This document shows positions 1 through 7,829 of a DNA stretch of 49,980 nt, piece by piece. Every line of letters begins with the position of its first letter. The first letter of the stretch is position 1. The stretch comes from Streptomyces triticagri (GTDB taxonomy: Bacteria; Actinomycetota; Actinomycetes; Streptomycetales; Streptomycetaceae): assembly GCF_003429565.1 (NCBI RefSeq), contig NZ_QUAK01000037.1, positions 1 to 49,980 on the forward strand. The letters are read 5' to 3'. Below the pieces are notes generated by a model. The model was not told the origin of the DNA and did no database searches. It saw only the letters and a program-made list of their open reading frames with translations. The translations under genes were made by a program, and so were the position numbers.

Positions 1-1295
1 GCGGCGGCGGGCCCACCCCCGGGCGGCACCGGCGCACCGGCGGGCGCGGCCGGCGCATGGGCGCCCTCGGGGGCGTACGCCATGGGCGGACCACCGGAGA
101 CCAGCTGGGCCCCGGCCACGCCACCACCCGTGCCACCGGCCCCCCGCTCGAGACGGTCCAGGCGGGCCAGCACGGCCCGCTCGTCGTCGTACGCCGCGGG
201 CAGCAGGACGCGGGCGCAGATCAGCTCGAGCTGGAGGCGCGGGGATGTGGCGCCGCGCATCTCGGTCAGTCCCTCGTTCACCAGATCCGCCGCGCGGCTG
301 AGCTCCGCGGCGCCGAAGACGCCGGCCTGGGCCTGCATGCGCTCGACCACATCGCCCGGTGCGTCGATCAGGCCCTTGTCGACGGCGTCCGGCACCGCGG
401 CGAGGATCACCAGATCGCGCAGCCGCTCCAGCAGATCCGCGACGAACCTGCGCGGGTCGTTGCCCCCCTCGATGACCCGGTCGACGATCTCGAAGGCCGC
501 GGCGCCGTCCCCGGAGGCGAAGGCCTCGACCACCGAGTCGAGCAGCGAACCGTCCGTATATCCGAGCAGTCCCGTCGCCATCGGGTACGTGACGCCGTCC
601 TCGCCCGCGCCCGCGAGGAGCTGGTCCATCACCGACATCGAGTCACGTACGGACCCGGCGCCGGCCCGTACCACCAGCGGAAGCACGCCGTCCGCGACCG
701 GGATCTCCTCACGGCCGCACACCTCGCCCAGATAGTCCCGGAGCACGCCGGGCGGCACGAGCCGGAACGGGTAGTGGTGGGTACGCGAACGGATCGTCCC
801 GATGACCTTCTCGGGCTCGGTCGTCGCGAAGATGAACTTGAGGTGCTCGGGCGGCTCTTCGACGACCTTCAGCAGGGCGTTGAACCCCGCCGGCGTGACC
901 ATGTGGGCCTCGTCGATGATGTAGATCTTGTACCGGCTGGAGGCCGGTCCGAAGAACGCCTTCTCCCTCAGGTCACGGGCGTCGTCCACGCCTCCGTGCG
1001 AGGCGGCGTCGATCTCGATGACGTCGATCGACCCCGGTCCGCTGCGCGCCAGATCCTGGCAGGACCGGCACTCGCCGCAGGGCGTGGGCGTCGGCCCCTG
1101 CTCGCAGTTGAGACAGCGGGCCAGGATGCGCGCGCTGGTCGTCTTGCCGCAGCCGCGCGGGCCACTGAACAGGTAGGCGTGATTGACCCGGTTGTTCCGC
1201 AGCGCCTGCTGCAGCGGGTCGGTCACATGCTCCTGCCCGATGACCTCGGCGAACGACTCCGGGCGATAACGGCGGTACAACGCAAGGGACGACAC
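1..1295 (-). CDS. dnaX: DNA polymerase III subunit gamma/tau, 3' end outside window
   Basis: Clamp-loader ATPase of the replisome, loading the sliding clamp onto primed DNA. Seen: the reverse strand from a GTG at 1295 encodes MSSLALYRRYRP followed by Walker A GPRGCGKT (about residues 45-52), a zinc module with Cys at about 61, 64, 73, 76 and 79, and Walker B IIDEAH (about 126-131). All are diagnostic of bacterial gamma/tau. The frame is still open at base 1, where a Pro/Ala/Gly-rich tau-type linker begins, so the C-terminal part lies outside. No Shine-Dalgarno is visible before the GTG; a TAACCT motif lies about 10 bases upstream, so a leaderless transcript is possible. It lies just before ffs, the usual order in streptomycetes. 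Confidence 0.97.
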   Translation of the reverse strand, partial: MSSLALYRRYRPESFAEVIGQEHVTDPLQQALRNNRVNHAYLFSGPRGCGKTTSARILARCLNCEQGPTPTPCGECRSCQDLARSGPGSIDVIEIDAASHGGVDDARDLREKAFFGPASSRYKIYIIDEAHMVTPAGFNALLKVVEEPPEHLKFIFATTEPEKVIGTIRSRTHHYPFRLVPPGVLRDYLGEVCGREEIPVADGVLPLVVRAGAGSVRDSMSVMDQLLAGAGEDGVTYPMATGLLGYTDGSLLDSVVEAFASGDGAAAFEIVDRVIEGGNDPRRFVADLLERLRDLVILAAVPDAVDKGLIDAPGDVVERMQAQAGVFGAAELSRAADLVNEGLTEMRGATSPRLQLELICARVLLPAAYDDERAVLARLDRLERGAGGTGGGVAGAQLVSGGPPMAYAPEGAHAPAAPAGAPVPPGGGPAA

Positions 1296-1414
1296 GACTA
1301 CGAGGTTATCGGTGCCCACCGACAACGGGCCCCGCCCTCGAACACCACCGCCCGGACCACCCGCAACGGACCTCAGTGATCCATCCCACACGGAGGCGCC
1401 CGACCGGGAACGCA

Positions 1415-1508
1415 AGCGCCCCCCACGCACCCGCCAGAGCCGACCTACCCTTGCTGCCTTCCGGCCCTGGGGGAGTTCAGTCAGATAGCGCCACGTGAGG
1501 GGCTGCGC
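1415..1508 (-). ncRNA. ffs: Signal recognition particle RNA, 4.5S type
   Basis: RNA scaffold of the SRP, binding Ffh for co-translational membrane targeting. The reverse strand has the conserved apical loop core CAGGGCCGGAAGGCAGCA at about 1454-1471. The ends (GCGCAGCCCCTCACG near 1507-1493 and CGTGGGGGGCGC near 1426-1415) pair to form the long terminal stem. A TAACCT -10-like hexamer lies at 1511-1516. Exact ends are estimated from the pairing. Confidence 0.88.
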
Positions 1509-1615
1509 CCAGGTTACCCGATGAGCGGGAGTGCTCCGACCCCCCTCCCCTCCCGGATTCGATCAAGCCGGAAGGCGTTCGCAAGCACTCCTCGACGTCT
1601 TGTATTGTTTGCGGC

Positions 1616-1703
1616 GGAGGATTCGCCTAGTGGCCTAGGGCGCACGCTTGGAAAGCGTGTTGGGGGCAACCCCTCACGAGTTCGAATCTCGTATCCTCCG
1701 CCA
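1616..1703 (+). tRNA. tRNA-Ser (anticodon GGA), integration target
   Basis: Class II tRNA of 85 nt plus encoded CCA. Acceptor stem GGAGGAT (1616-1622) pairs with ATCCTCC (1693-1699). The anticodon loop reads TTGGAAA with anticodon GGA, there is a long variable arm, and the T-loop is TTCGAAT. The 3' half from the anticodon loop onward (1647 to CCA) is the start of an 84-bp sequence repeated exactly at 8149, showing that an integrative element uses this gene as its attachment site and restores it on insertion. Confidence 0.97.
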
Positions 1704-1730
1704 GTGCCTCACCGGGCACGATGTCGAAGG
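1647..1730 (+). repeat. attL: left copy of 84-bp attachment repeat
   Basis: Bases 1647-1730 are identical to 8149-8232 in the same orientation (constant offset 6502). The repeat runs from the tRNA anticodon loop, through the CCA, and into the left half of the tRNA's terminator stem. After base 1730 the copies diverge. The true crossover lies somewhere inside this identity block. Confidence 0.95.
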
Positions 1731-1758
1731 CCCCTACCGTCCGCGGTGGGGGCCTTCG
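1725..1758 (+). terminator. Hairpin terminator downstream of tRNA-Ser (element-borne copy)
   Basis: A 15-bp stem (1725-1739 with 1744-1758) closed by a TCCG tetraloop, with one G-T wobble. Its partner after attR (8227-8260) has the same form with a TTCG loop and compensatory base changes, so the element supplies its own terminator for the tRNA it enters. There is no T-tract, as is common in Streptomyces. Confidence 0.8.
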
Positions 1759-1765
1759 CCGTTGT

Positions 1766-1785
1766 CCGTCTCAGTTTCCGTCTCA
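1766..1785 (+). promoter_or_regulatory. Putative integrase arm-type site, left (two CCGTCTCA half-sites)
   Basis: The 20-bp sequence CCGTCTCAGTTTCCGTCTCA holds two CCGTCTCA units 12 bp apart. The identical 20-mer recurs in the same orientation at 8013-8032, inside the opposite end of the element. Short repeats flanking the core in attP are typical arm-type binding sites of tyrosine integrases; the function here is inferred. It overlaps the stop codon of the integrase gene. Confidence 0.6.
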
Positions 1786-3030
1786 GTTCGGGTCCGGCGG
1801 TCCCCAGAGAGCTTCGCCCACCTGATCGGCCACCTTCTTCAGCATGGGACCTGTGACGTGCATGTACCGAGCGCGCATCCGTGCCGCTCCCCCGGGCTCC
1901 CATCCCATGATCGCGTCGACCACCACATCCGGGACACCGAGCAGGAGGAGCACAGTGCCGGCCGTGTGCCGAGCGTCGTGGAGTCGACCATCACGGACAC
2001 CAGCATCGGCAAGAAGCTGCTTCCACCGGTGGTAGTCGGTGTTCGGGATGAGCGGTTCGCCGGTCGGGGAAGCGAAGACGTACCCCTTGCCCTCCCACAG
2101 TTCCCCAGCTTCCTGACGCTCCCGAGCCTGCTCCTCGTGATGCTTGCGAAGGAGCTTGACCACCGGCTCCGGAAGACCGATCGTCCGGCGACCTGCCCGG
2201 GACTTGGTGCTCTTGAACTCACGCCGAACCTGTCGGCGCTCCGGGCAGTAACCCGCCTTCCGCCCGCACGGATCAGCACAACCGTGCTCGTACTTCGGGC
2301 GCAGACGGTTCTTCCGTGTGCGAACGTATCCGGCGTCCAGGTACACGTCTTCCCACTTGAGCCCGAGAGCTTCGCCCTGCCGTAGGCCCAGCGCGAGCGC
2401 GACGACCCACCGAGCACTGTTCCGAAGCTTGGATGCCTCCAGAAGAAGGCTCTGCACTTCCTCGATGGAGTACGGCTCGATGTCCTCTTCTTCGAGCCGA
2501 GGAGCGCGGGCGATCTCGGCAACGTTGGTCGTGATGTGGCCACGTCGCACCGCTTCGCCCAGAGCCACCCGGACCGTTCGGTGAACGTGGTGAGTGGTAC
2601 CGGCAGAGCTTCCGGATGCCTGCATCTTCGCGTAGAAGGTCTCCAAGTGCTCAGGCTCCAAACGATCGAGTCTGTGTGCACCGAGTCCGGGCACGAGATG
2701 CACGCGAACATCAACTTCGTAGCCGTCGTAGCTGTTCTCACTGACGTACTTCTTGGCGATGTTCTCGACCCAGTGCTCAAGCCAGGCCCCGAGCGACCAC
2801 GCCTTGCCGGTCTTCCGGACCCGACCGGAGTCGCGTGCCTTCTCAAGTTCTCGTACGGCCTTGGTGACCTCAGCCTTGGTCTTGCGTTCGACGTGACGCC
2901 GATCGGGTTTGCCGTCATCCCGGACGCCGACCGTCACGCGTCCATGCCACTTGCCGTCCTTCCCGAAGTAGATCGATGACGCCCCGTTGGGCTGCCGAGT
3001 CCGCTTCTGATCAGCCATGGTCACCTTCAC
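1783..3030 (-). CDS. int: Tyrosine recombinase (integrase) of the element
   Basis: Catalyses integration into and excision from tRNA-Ser(GGA). 415 aa from a GTG at 3030. An N-terminal arm-binding region (about 10-70) and SAM-like core-binding domain (about 78-175) precede the catalytic domain. Catalytic residues visible: R217 (LGLRQGE), K276 (FKSTKS), H351 and R354 (HDARHT), W377 in the usual second-His position, and Y389 (RYMHV). A four-Cys insertion (C251, C255, C262 and nearby) sits between R217 and K276, as in many actinomycete integrases. The GTG start overlaps the xis stop (GTGA), giving translational coupling; the ATG at 3018, preceded by AAGGTGA, is an alternative start. The gene ends beside attL, as expected for a pSAM2-type layout. 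Confidence 0.95.
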   Translation of the reverse strand: MKVTMADQKRTRQPNGASSIYFGKDGKWHGRVTVGVRDDGKPDRRHVERKTKAEVTKAVRELEKARDSGRVRKTGKAWSLGAWLEHWVENIAKKYVSENSYDGYEVDVRVHLVPGLGAHRLDRLEPEHLETFYAKMQASGSSAGTTHHVHRTVRVALGEAVRRGHITTNVAEIARAPRLEEEDIEPYSIEEVQSLLLEASKLRNSARWVVALALGLRQGEALGLKWEDVYLDAGYVRTRKNRLRPKYEHGCADPCGRKAGYCPERRQVRREFKSTKSRAGRRTIGLPEPVVKLLRKHHEEQARERQEAGELWEGKGYVFASPTGEPLIPNTDYHRWKQLLADAGVRDGRLHDARHTAGTVLLLLGVPDVVVDAIMGWEPGGAARMRARYMHVTGPMLKKVADQVGEALWGPPDPN

Positions 3031-3251
3031 GCAGCCAGAGTTGCGCGGCGAAGCGTCGCCACGTAGGTGGACAAGGCATCTGCGGGAACACGGCGTAGGC
3101 GCCCCACAGTGACCGACTCCAGTTCGCCCGTGCTGACGAGCCTGAAGCAGGTTGTACGGCCGATCCCGAGGCGCCGGGCAGCTTCCTCGACGGTCAGCAG
3201 GATCAACGTGGGATCCACGGCCACCGCCGTCAGTTCAGGTGCTTCGTTCAC
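3027..3251 (-). CDS. xis: Excisionase, MerR/HTH_17-type
   Basis: Directionality factor for excision. 74 aa with a single winged-helix domain: LTVEEAARRLGIGRTTCFRLVSTG (about residues 19-42) is the typical excisionase/HTH_17 helix-turn-helix, followed by the recognition wing around VTVGRLRRVPADAL. Its start overlaps the repSA stop by 4 nt and its stop overlaps the int start, so rep-xis-int are translated as one coupled unit. This matches the pSAM2 order repSA-xis-int. It is slightly longer than the shortest relatives; no odd features. Confidence 0.9.
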   Translation of the reverse strand: MNEAPELTAVAVDPTLILLTVEEAARRLGIGRTTCFRLVSTGELESVTVGRLRRVPADALSTYVATLRRATLAA

Positions 3252-4684
3252 AGCCAGTCCCCCTCGCTGTCGCTGCTGATGTCCAGTTGATCGGTGAGTG
3301 CTTCGCGGGCAACTTCTCTGTTCAGGTGGATGTCTCGGGCGATGGTCTGGGCGAGCCAGGATTCGCCGGGGGTGTGGCCGTGTCCGGCGTAGGTCCAGTG
3401 GGCGAGGACCAGCGTGGAGGCCTCCGTGTCGTCGAGGTCTTCGGCGAAACCGCGCTCATGGCGTTCCTGGCGGGCGCGGTAGTCGGCGCGGACCTGACGC
3501 AAAGCGCCGAGGGTGGTCGAGTAGCGGCGGGACTTCGTGGAGAAATGGCCCCGGAAGCCGAGCATGTGAGACCAGCGCGCGAGCAGCCGATCCGGATAGA
3601 CGGCATCGAGTGCCCAGCAGGCCTCGATCAAGCGGCGGGTGTGGGCGGGGAGGCCGGAGAGCTTGTCGAGTTCGGCCAGCTCACCGATACGGCGGTCCAC
3701 GGTGCCGGTTGTCTCCGCTGCCTTGGTCGCATACTTCGCGACGTATGAGGCCACCGCCTGCTCGGTCAGTTCCTCGTGTCCGAAAGCACCGATGGGCTGG
3801 ACGTCGACCTGAGTTCCCCACCCCAGGATGCGTTCCGGGAAACGGCCGGCAGACGGGACCGTCACCGTCGATCGAGCGGCAGCGGCGCGGATCACCTCAT
3901 CCAGAAGTTGGGTGGTGGCCCAGGCCGGGGGCATCGAAGCAGGGCCGTCGGGGCCATCGATGCGCACGACGGCATGGAAGTGGACGGCACCGCGCTTCTG
4001 GAACTCCGCGACCTTCCCGAAGGACACGCGGCAGTGCTCGGAGAGGGCGCCCTGGGACAGACCGGCGCGGGCGGCGATCTCGCGACGCAGATAGATCGTG
4101 AAGCGCTGCCAGAGCTGCCCAGCGTGGTTGTTCCACAACACGGCCTCGGCGTAGTCGTAGGTGCCCAGGTTGAGTGCTGTGCCGAGGGCCGGATCGTCTT
4201 CCACGTGTGAGATCCCGCAGCGGCACACGCCTCGATCCGGGCGATTGTGGACCGGGCCGAATGACGGAGCTGTCAGCGTGGCGAACACTCGTGGGTGATC
4301 GCGCACCGTATCGGGCACGTCCTTGCGTTCATCACCCGAGATCCCGGCCCGGATCAGGTGGTACGTGTCCCCCGCGTAGGTCCAGGCGCAGGAGGGGCAG
4401 CGCGATGCTCGACGGTTGCCGCATGCGACGCGAAGCCGTCCACCGGGCTCTTGCTCGGTGCTGTAGGCGTACAGGACCTCACGCGTCTTCGCGTCACGGG
4501 TGACGGTCTGGCCTGTCAGGTGGATGGGGTCGGAGCAGCCGCCGGTACGGCCGATCTGTTCGCGCCAGCGGTCGAAGTCAGGGTCGTTGGCGACCCGTAG
4601 GAGGTCGGCGAAGGTGATCGGGTCGGTGCCCATGGCTGATGCCTGAGCGGTGACCGCGTCCGGGGGAACGGGGAAGCCGGTCAT
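3248..4684 (-). CDS. repSA: RepSA-family rolling-circle replication initiator
   Basis: Nicks the double-strand origin and starts rolling-circle replication of the excised element. 478 aa. Motifs in order: a Cys cluster near residues 88-99 (CGN..CPSC), motif I-like FATLTAPS (134-141), a second Cys pair (154, 156), HUH-type metal motif HFHAVVRID (235-243), and the tyrosine-bearing YVAKYATK (314-321) expected to hold the nicking Tyr (Y314 or Y318). Length and motif order fit RepSA/replication-initiator proteins of Streptomyces elements. The start overlaps the stop of the upstream regulator gene (ATGA) and the stop overlaps xis. The nick site itself is not evident to me. Confidence 0.93.
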   Translation of the reverse strand: MTGFPVPPDAVTAQASAMGTDPITFADLLRVANDPDFDRWREQIGRTGGCSDPIHLTGQTVTRDAKTREVLYAYSTEQEPGGRLRVACGNRRASRCPSCAWTYAGDTYHLIRAGISGDERKDVPDTVRDHPRVFATLTAPSFGPVHNRPDRGVCRCGISHVEDDPALGTALNLGTYDYAEAVLWNNHAGQLWQRFTIYLRREIAARAGLSQGALSEHCRVSFGKVAEFQKRGAVHFHAVVRIDGPDGPASMPPAWATTQLLDEVIRAAAARSTVTVPSAGRFPERILGWGTQVDVQPIGAFGHEELTEQAVASYVAKYATKAAETTGTVDRRIGELAELDKLSGLPAHTRRLIEACWALDAVYPDRLLARWSHMLGFRGHFSTKSRRYSTTLGALRQVRADYRARQERHERGFAEDLDDTEASTLVLAHWTYAGHGHTPGESWLAQTIARDIHLNREVAREALTDQLDISSDSEGDWL

Positions 4685-5433
4685 GCGCCCACCGCCCGAA
4701 GGCGCGCCACCGGAGCGGAACCGTAGGGTTCGGCGCTCATGACGAGGTGATCGAGGCTGGCCAGGTAGCCCCCGGTCAGCGGGGCCGGACCGAGGCGGCG
4801 CAGGTGCAGCACCGGGGCGAGTGAGGGAATCAGGCCGTCGACCGGAGTGGAGACCAACAGGTCGTCATCGGCCCGCAGCACATCCGACATCAAGCCCGCG
4901 TGCGTAGCGATCTCCACGCCCGGCAGCTCAGCCAGGGCCCCGAGCGTGGCAGCGGCCTGTCCGGCCCGACCGGTTGCCTGCTCGGGGATCACGATGCGGA
5001 CCCGGACGCCAGCAGCCGCCTTGTCGGCGATCAACTCGGGTAAGTCCCCGATCACATGGGCGACGAAGACCAGGTTCACGAGCACGAGGTCGAGCGACAC
5101 CGTGGCAGCGGCGAGAACGTGGCGCCATACGTCCATGGGGACCGTGGCCCGCGTGGCATAGGCGGCAACGACCTCATCCTGAGGAACCGGCACCGAGCGC
5201 TGACGCTCCCCCATCGCAGGCCACAGGTGAAAGGCGTCCGCCCCCAGCAGCTTCGCGGCAGTCTCAGCATGCCGGGCGTGCGGAGTGCGGTTCTTGGAGA
5301 TCCACCGCTCCACGCTCTTCGGATCGATACCGACCCGCTCAGCCAGTGCATCGATGGTGACGTTCGCGGCGATCATCGCGCCACGCAGCCGCTCATTACC
5401 CGAGCGGACCGAGTCCAGGCCGGTGATCGTCAT
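4681..5433 (-). CDS. XRE-type regulator fused to a PLD-like domain
   Basis: 250 aa. Residues about 14-70 form an XRE helix-turn-helix (IDALAERVGIDPKSVERWIS). The C-terminal part (about 100-245) has the alpha/beta pattern of phospholipase-D-like folds: a hydrophobic strand LDLVLVNLVF, then LPELIADKAAAGVRVRIVIP. I see no HxK(x)4D catalytic motif, so this is probably a binding or sensor domain. Proteins of this build are common directly upstream of repSA in Streptomyces elements (some databases use DUF5919; from memory). The gene overlaps both neighbours by 4 nt, so it is co-translated with the replication gene. A role as replication activator or copy-control regulator, like Pra of pSAM2, is inferred from position only. 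Confidence 0.75.
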   Translation of the reverse strand: MTITGLDSVRSGNERLRGAMIAANVTIDALAERVGIDPKSVERWISKNRTPHARHAETAAKLLGADAFHLWPAMGERQRSVPVPQDEVVAAYATRATVPMDVWRHVLAAATVSLDLVLVNLVFVAHVIGDLPELIADKAAAGVRVRIVIPEQATGRAGQAAATLGALAELPGVEIATHAGLMSDVLRADDDLLVSTPVDGLIPSLAPVLHLRRLGPAPLTGGYLASLDHLVMSAEPYGSAPVARLRAVGA

Positions 5434-5675
5434 GCCGCCACCGCCTCAACCGGAGGGGACAACTCAACACCGGTCGCCCAGTCGAACGAGGCCGCCGACG
5501 GGCACGCCTCAGAACCCCAGAACGTGCGGTGCATCAGCACCCCGACACCAGCCGTGTTGATCCAAGCCCAACCGGACACCACGGCCCCGCACGCCATGCA
5601 CGGCGAGGACACGGCCACCGCATCCTCGGTACGCGAGAGCGGAGCCGACAGACGATCACTGCGGGTCGCAGGCAT
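5430..5675 (-). CDS. Small Cys-containing protein heading the rep-xis-int operon
   Basis: 81 aa from the ATG at 5675, chosen because AAGGGAAG lies 7 nt upstream; the frame is open further upstream but without a ribosome site. A CMACG knuckle (Cys at about residues 26 and 29) and a third Cys near residue 54 (GSEAC) suggest a half zinc ribbon. The stop overlaps the next gene's start (ATGA), making it the first cistron of a five-gene coupled operon. A perfect 7-bp hairpin (5687-5703) sits immediately before the ribosome site. I do not recognise a family; small proteins of this kind occur in front of repSA in related elements. Confidence 0.6.
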   Translation of the reverse strand: MPATRSDRLSAPLSRTEDAVAVSSPCMACGAVVSGWAWINTAGVGVLMHRTFWGSEACPSAASFDWATGVELSPPVEAVAA

Positions 5676-5774
5676 GATGGAACTTCCCTTCGTGGGACGA
5701 AGGAGGGCGGCGACTTGCTTGGCGGTAGGGCGCCGTCCTCCGGGCTCACGGCCATCCGGCCGCATGACATAGCG

Positions 5775-5827
5775 TGTACTAATACAGACTATGACGCAAG
5801 AGGTCACGCAGCATGGGCTGTACTAAT
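5775..5827. promoter_or_regulatory. Two TGTACTAAT operator-like sites between divergent operons
   Basis: TGTACTAAT occurs at 5775-5783 and again at 5819-5827, 44 bp apart (about four helical turns), in the gap between the leftward rep operon and the rightward GntR gene. The first is embedded in the palindrome TGTACTAATACA. The second overlaps the likely promoter of the GntR gene. They are the natural candidate operators for that repressor, by analogy with KorSA of pSAM2. Confidence 0.6.
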
Positions 5828-5852
5828 CTGCTCTAGTCGATACGCTCGATCC

Positions 5853-6215
5853 ATGACCATTGCCGATGACGACCCCCGCCCCAAGAAGGTCCAGATCGCG
5901 GACGCTTTGCGCCCGGAGATCGCCGAGCTCCCCAAGGGGCGAAAGCTCGCGTCCGTGCGGGACCTGGCGGATCGATTCGGGGTCACACCCGTGACGGCGG
6001 GGAGTGCGCTCCAGATCCTCATTGAGGAAGGCCTGATCGAGTCCGTGCCTACACGCGGATACTTCGTGCAGACGTCGACGGTCGGTGACGATGAAGGTGG
6101 ATCGACCAACAGGGCCGGTCGGGACGAGATCACAGCTATCCACTCCGAGATTCGACAACTTGCCGCCCGTGTGGCCGAGTTGGAGAAGCGAGCCGATCAC
6201 ACGAGCAGCCTCTAA
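5853..6215 (+). CDS. Small GntR-family repressor, KorSA-like role
   Basis: 120 aa. A winged HTH of GntR type spans about residues 15-75 (SVRDLADRFGVTPVTAGSALQIL ... IESVPTRGYFV). There is no UTRA or FCD effector domain, only a short C-terminal heptad-like helix (EITAIHSEIRQLAARVAELEK split over about 95-113) that could dimerise. No Shine-Dalgarno precedes the ATG; a TACGCT -10-like element ends about 8 bases upstream, so the mRNA is probably leaderless. It is divergent from the rep-xis-int operon and flanked by the two TGTACTAAT sites, which suggests it represses both directions. KorSA itself is longer, so equivalence is by position and class only. Confidence 0.85.
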   Translation: MTIADDDPRPKKVQIADALRPEIAELPKGRKLASVRDLADRFGVTPVTAGSALQILIEEGLIESVPTRGYFVQTSTVGDDEGGSTNRAGRDEITAIHSEIRQLAARVAELEKRADHTSSL

Positions 6216-6252
6216 CGTGTGATCCACGATGAACGCAGCGTGATCGCTCGAC

Positions 6253-6319
6253 CAGTGACAGAGGTGGTGTCACCAGGGGACAGCCTTGGTGTCAGCCCCC
6301 TGTCACCCCCCGTGTCACC
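6253..6319 (+). promoter_or_regulatory. Cluster of TGTCAC repeats upstream of the XRE regulator
   Basis: Within 70 bp there are GTGACA (6255-6260), GGTGTCACC (6266-6274, a palindrome about its central T), GGTGTCA (6288-6294), TGTCACC (6301-6307) and GTGTCACC (6312-6319). This is the only structured sequence in the 158-bp gap and lies about 55 bp before the XRE gene, so it is a candidate operator array or iteron-like site. Confidence 0.5.
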
Positions 6320-6373
6320 GGCATCTGAGGTGCCAGACTCGGGAGCAGGCATCCCCGACGGGAGGGCAAGCAC

Positions 6374-7606
6374 ATGAGCGACGAACGGCCGGCATGGGCA
6401 CGGCGGATTGCTGCCGAGCGTGAAGCCCGGAAGTGGTCACAAACCGAAGCCGTGGCCGCGCTGCGGGCGCATTCCCCAAAACGCCTGCCCGATGGGTCGA
6501 GCATGGTCCGGCAGTGGAAGCGCTGGGAGTCCGGCGAGGTCAAGCCGAGCGAGTTCTACCAGCCGATCATTGCGTCCACCTTCGGCACAGTCACTCACGC
6601 TCTCTTCCCCGTGGAGGGCCGCCGGGACGGGAACGCCGAGGTCATTGCTGCCAGCGGTATGGAGACACTGGACATCCTGAGCCGCGTACAGGCGTCCGAC
6701 GTCGATAACGCCACCTTGGACGCGCTCCGCATCACCGCCGATCGCCTGTGCTCGGAGTACCCATATCTGCCGAGCAGGCAACTCGCTGTCGAGGGCCGGG
6801 AATGGCTCAAGCGCGTAGCAGGCCTTCAATCCCAGCGCCTCACTCTCACTCAGCACCGCGAAGTACTGACGATCTCCGCATGGCTCGCTCTGCTCGTCGG
6901 ATGCGTCGAGTACGACTCCGGAGACCGAGCCGCCGCAGAGAGCACCCGCCGGGCAGTTCTGTCTCTCGCCGACGAAGCCGGGAACAGCGAAGTAGCAGGA
7001 TGGGCCCACGAGATGCGCGCCTGGTTCTCGCTCACCACCGGTGATTACCACGGGATTCTTGCGGCCTCACAGAGCGGCACGGAGGTTGCCCCCAACCATG
7101 GTGTCGCGGTGCAACTCGCTGCACACGAGGCCAAAGGGTGGGCACGTCTCGGAGACCGCCGGAAGACCGAAGTGGCCCTAGACCGGGGCCGCAAGCTCTT
7201 GGAGGGCATGCCGTATCCGGAGAATCTGGATCATCACTTCGTGGTGGACCCGGCAAAGTTCGACTTCTACGCCATGGATTGCTACCGACTGCTTGGCGAA
7301 GACGCCATGGCCGAGACACTCGCCAATGAAGTGATCCGAGTCGGCACAGACTTCGACGGTGTCGAGAAGGCACCGATGCGCGCAGCAGAAGCCCGCGTGA
7401 CGCTTGGAGTTGTTGCCGCACGGCGCGGAGACCTTGAGCAAGCCGTGAACTTCGGCGAATGGGCCCTCAAAGGCGATCGGCATTCGTTGCCGTCGCTCCT
7501 GTTGGTCAGCCGCGAACTCGCAGCGATCGTGAACCGTGACTTCAGCGGCGAGGCCACCGGACAGGGCTACCTAGAACACCTCACGGCGCTGAGCCGCACC
7601 CGGTAG
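6374..7606 (+). CDS. XRE-family regulator with helical-repeat C-terminal domain
   Basis: 410 aa. The N-terminal HTH (about residues 9-75: EREARKWSQTEAVAALRAHS ... WKRWESGEVKPSEFYQPII) is of the Streptomyces XRE type that reads 'RRWE.G...P...Y...I'. The rest (about 100-400) is all-helical with TPR-like spacing (AWLALLVGCVEYDSGDRAAA, ARRGDLEQAVNFGEWAL). Ribosome site GGAGGG lies about 8 nt before the ATG. Such proteins are frequent accessory genes of actinomycete integrative elements and resemble peptide-signal or life-cycle regulators. The target is unknown; the TGTCAC array directly upstream suggests autoregulation. It is transcribed away from the rep operon. Confidence 0.8.
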   Translation: MSDERPAWARRIAAEREARKWSQTEAVAALRAHSPKRLPDGSSMVRQWKRWESGEVKPSEFYQPIIASTFGTVTHALFPVEGRRDGNAEVIAASGMETLDILSRVQASDVDNATLDALRITADRLCSEYPYLPSRQLAVEGREWLKRVAGLQSQRLTLTQHREVLTISAWLALLVGCVEYDSGDRAAAESTRRAVLSLADEAGNSEVAGWAHEMRAWFSLTTGDYHGILAASQSGTEVAPNHGVAVQLAAHEAKGWARLGDRRKTEVALDRGRKLLEGMPYPENLDHHFVVDPAKFDFYAMDCYRLLGEDAMAETLANEVIRVGTDFDGVEKAPMRAAEARVTLGVVAARRGDLEQAVNFGEWALKGDRHSLPSLLLVSRELAAIVNRDFSGEATGQGYLEHLTALSRTR

Positions 7607-7829
7607 CCCGTTACAGGTTTCTCTACTTCATCAAGGCCCGCGCACGGCGCGGGCGCGCGCCGCTCCAGGCGCGGCCCGCCTCCATGTCTCCGCCACCGGC
7701 TGGCCGCGCCACGCGGCGCGCTCACGTACATGCGGGCCCGGATCAAAGAGGATGCCTCCGGCGGGGGCGCTCCGGCACCGGGGGCGGAGGGTAGCGCCGT
7801 CGGGTGCAGGCTCGTGGATGGTTGCGAGA

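Noticed and set aside
57..1379. Long rightward open frame across the dnaX region
   Set aside because: It is the mirror of dnaX; its translation is Arg/Gly/Asp-rich without family features, while the reverse strand encodes canonical clamp-loader motifs.
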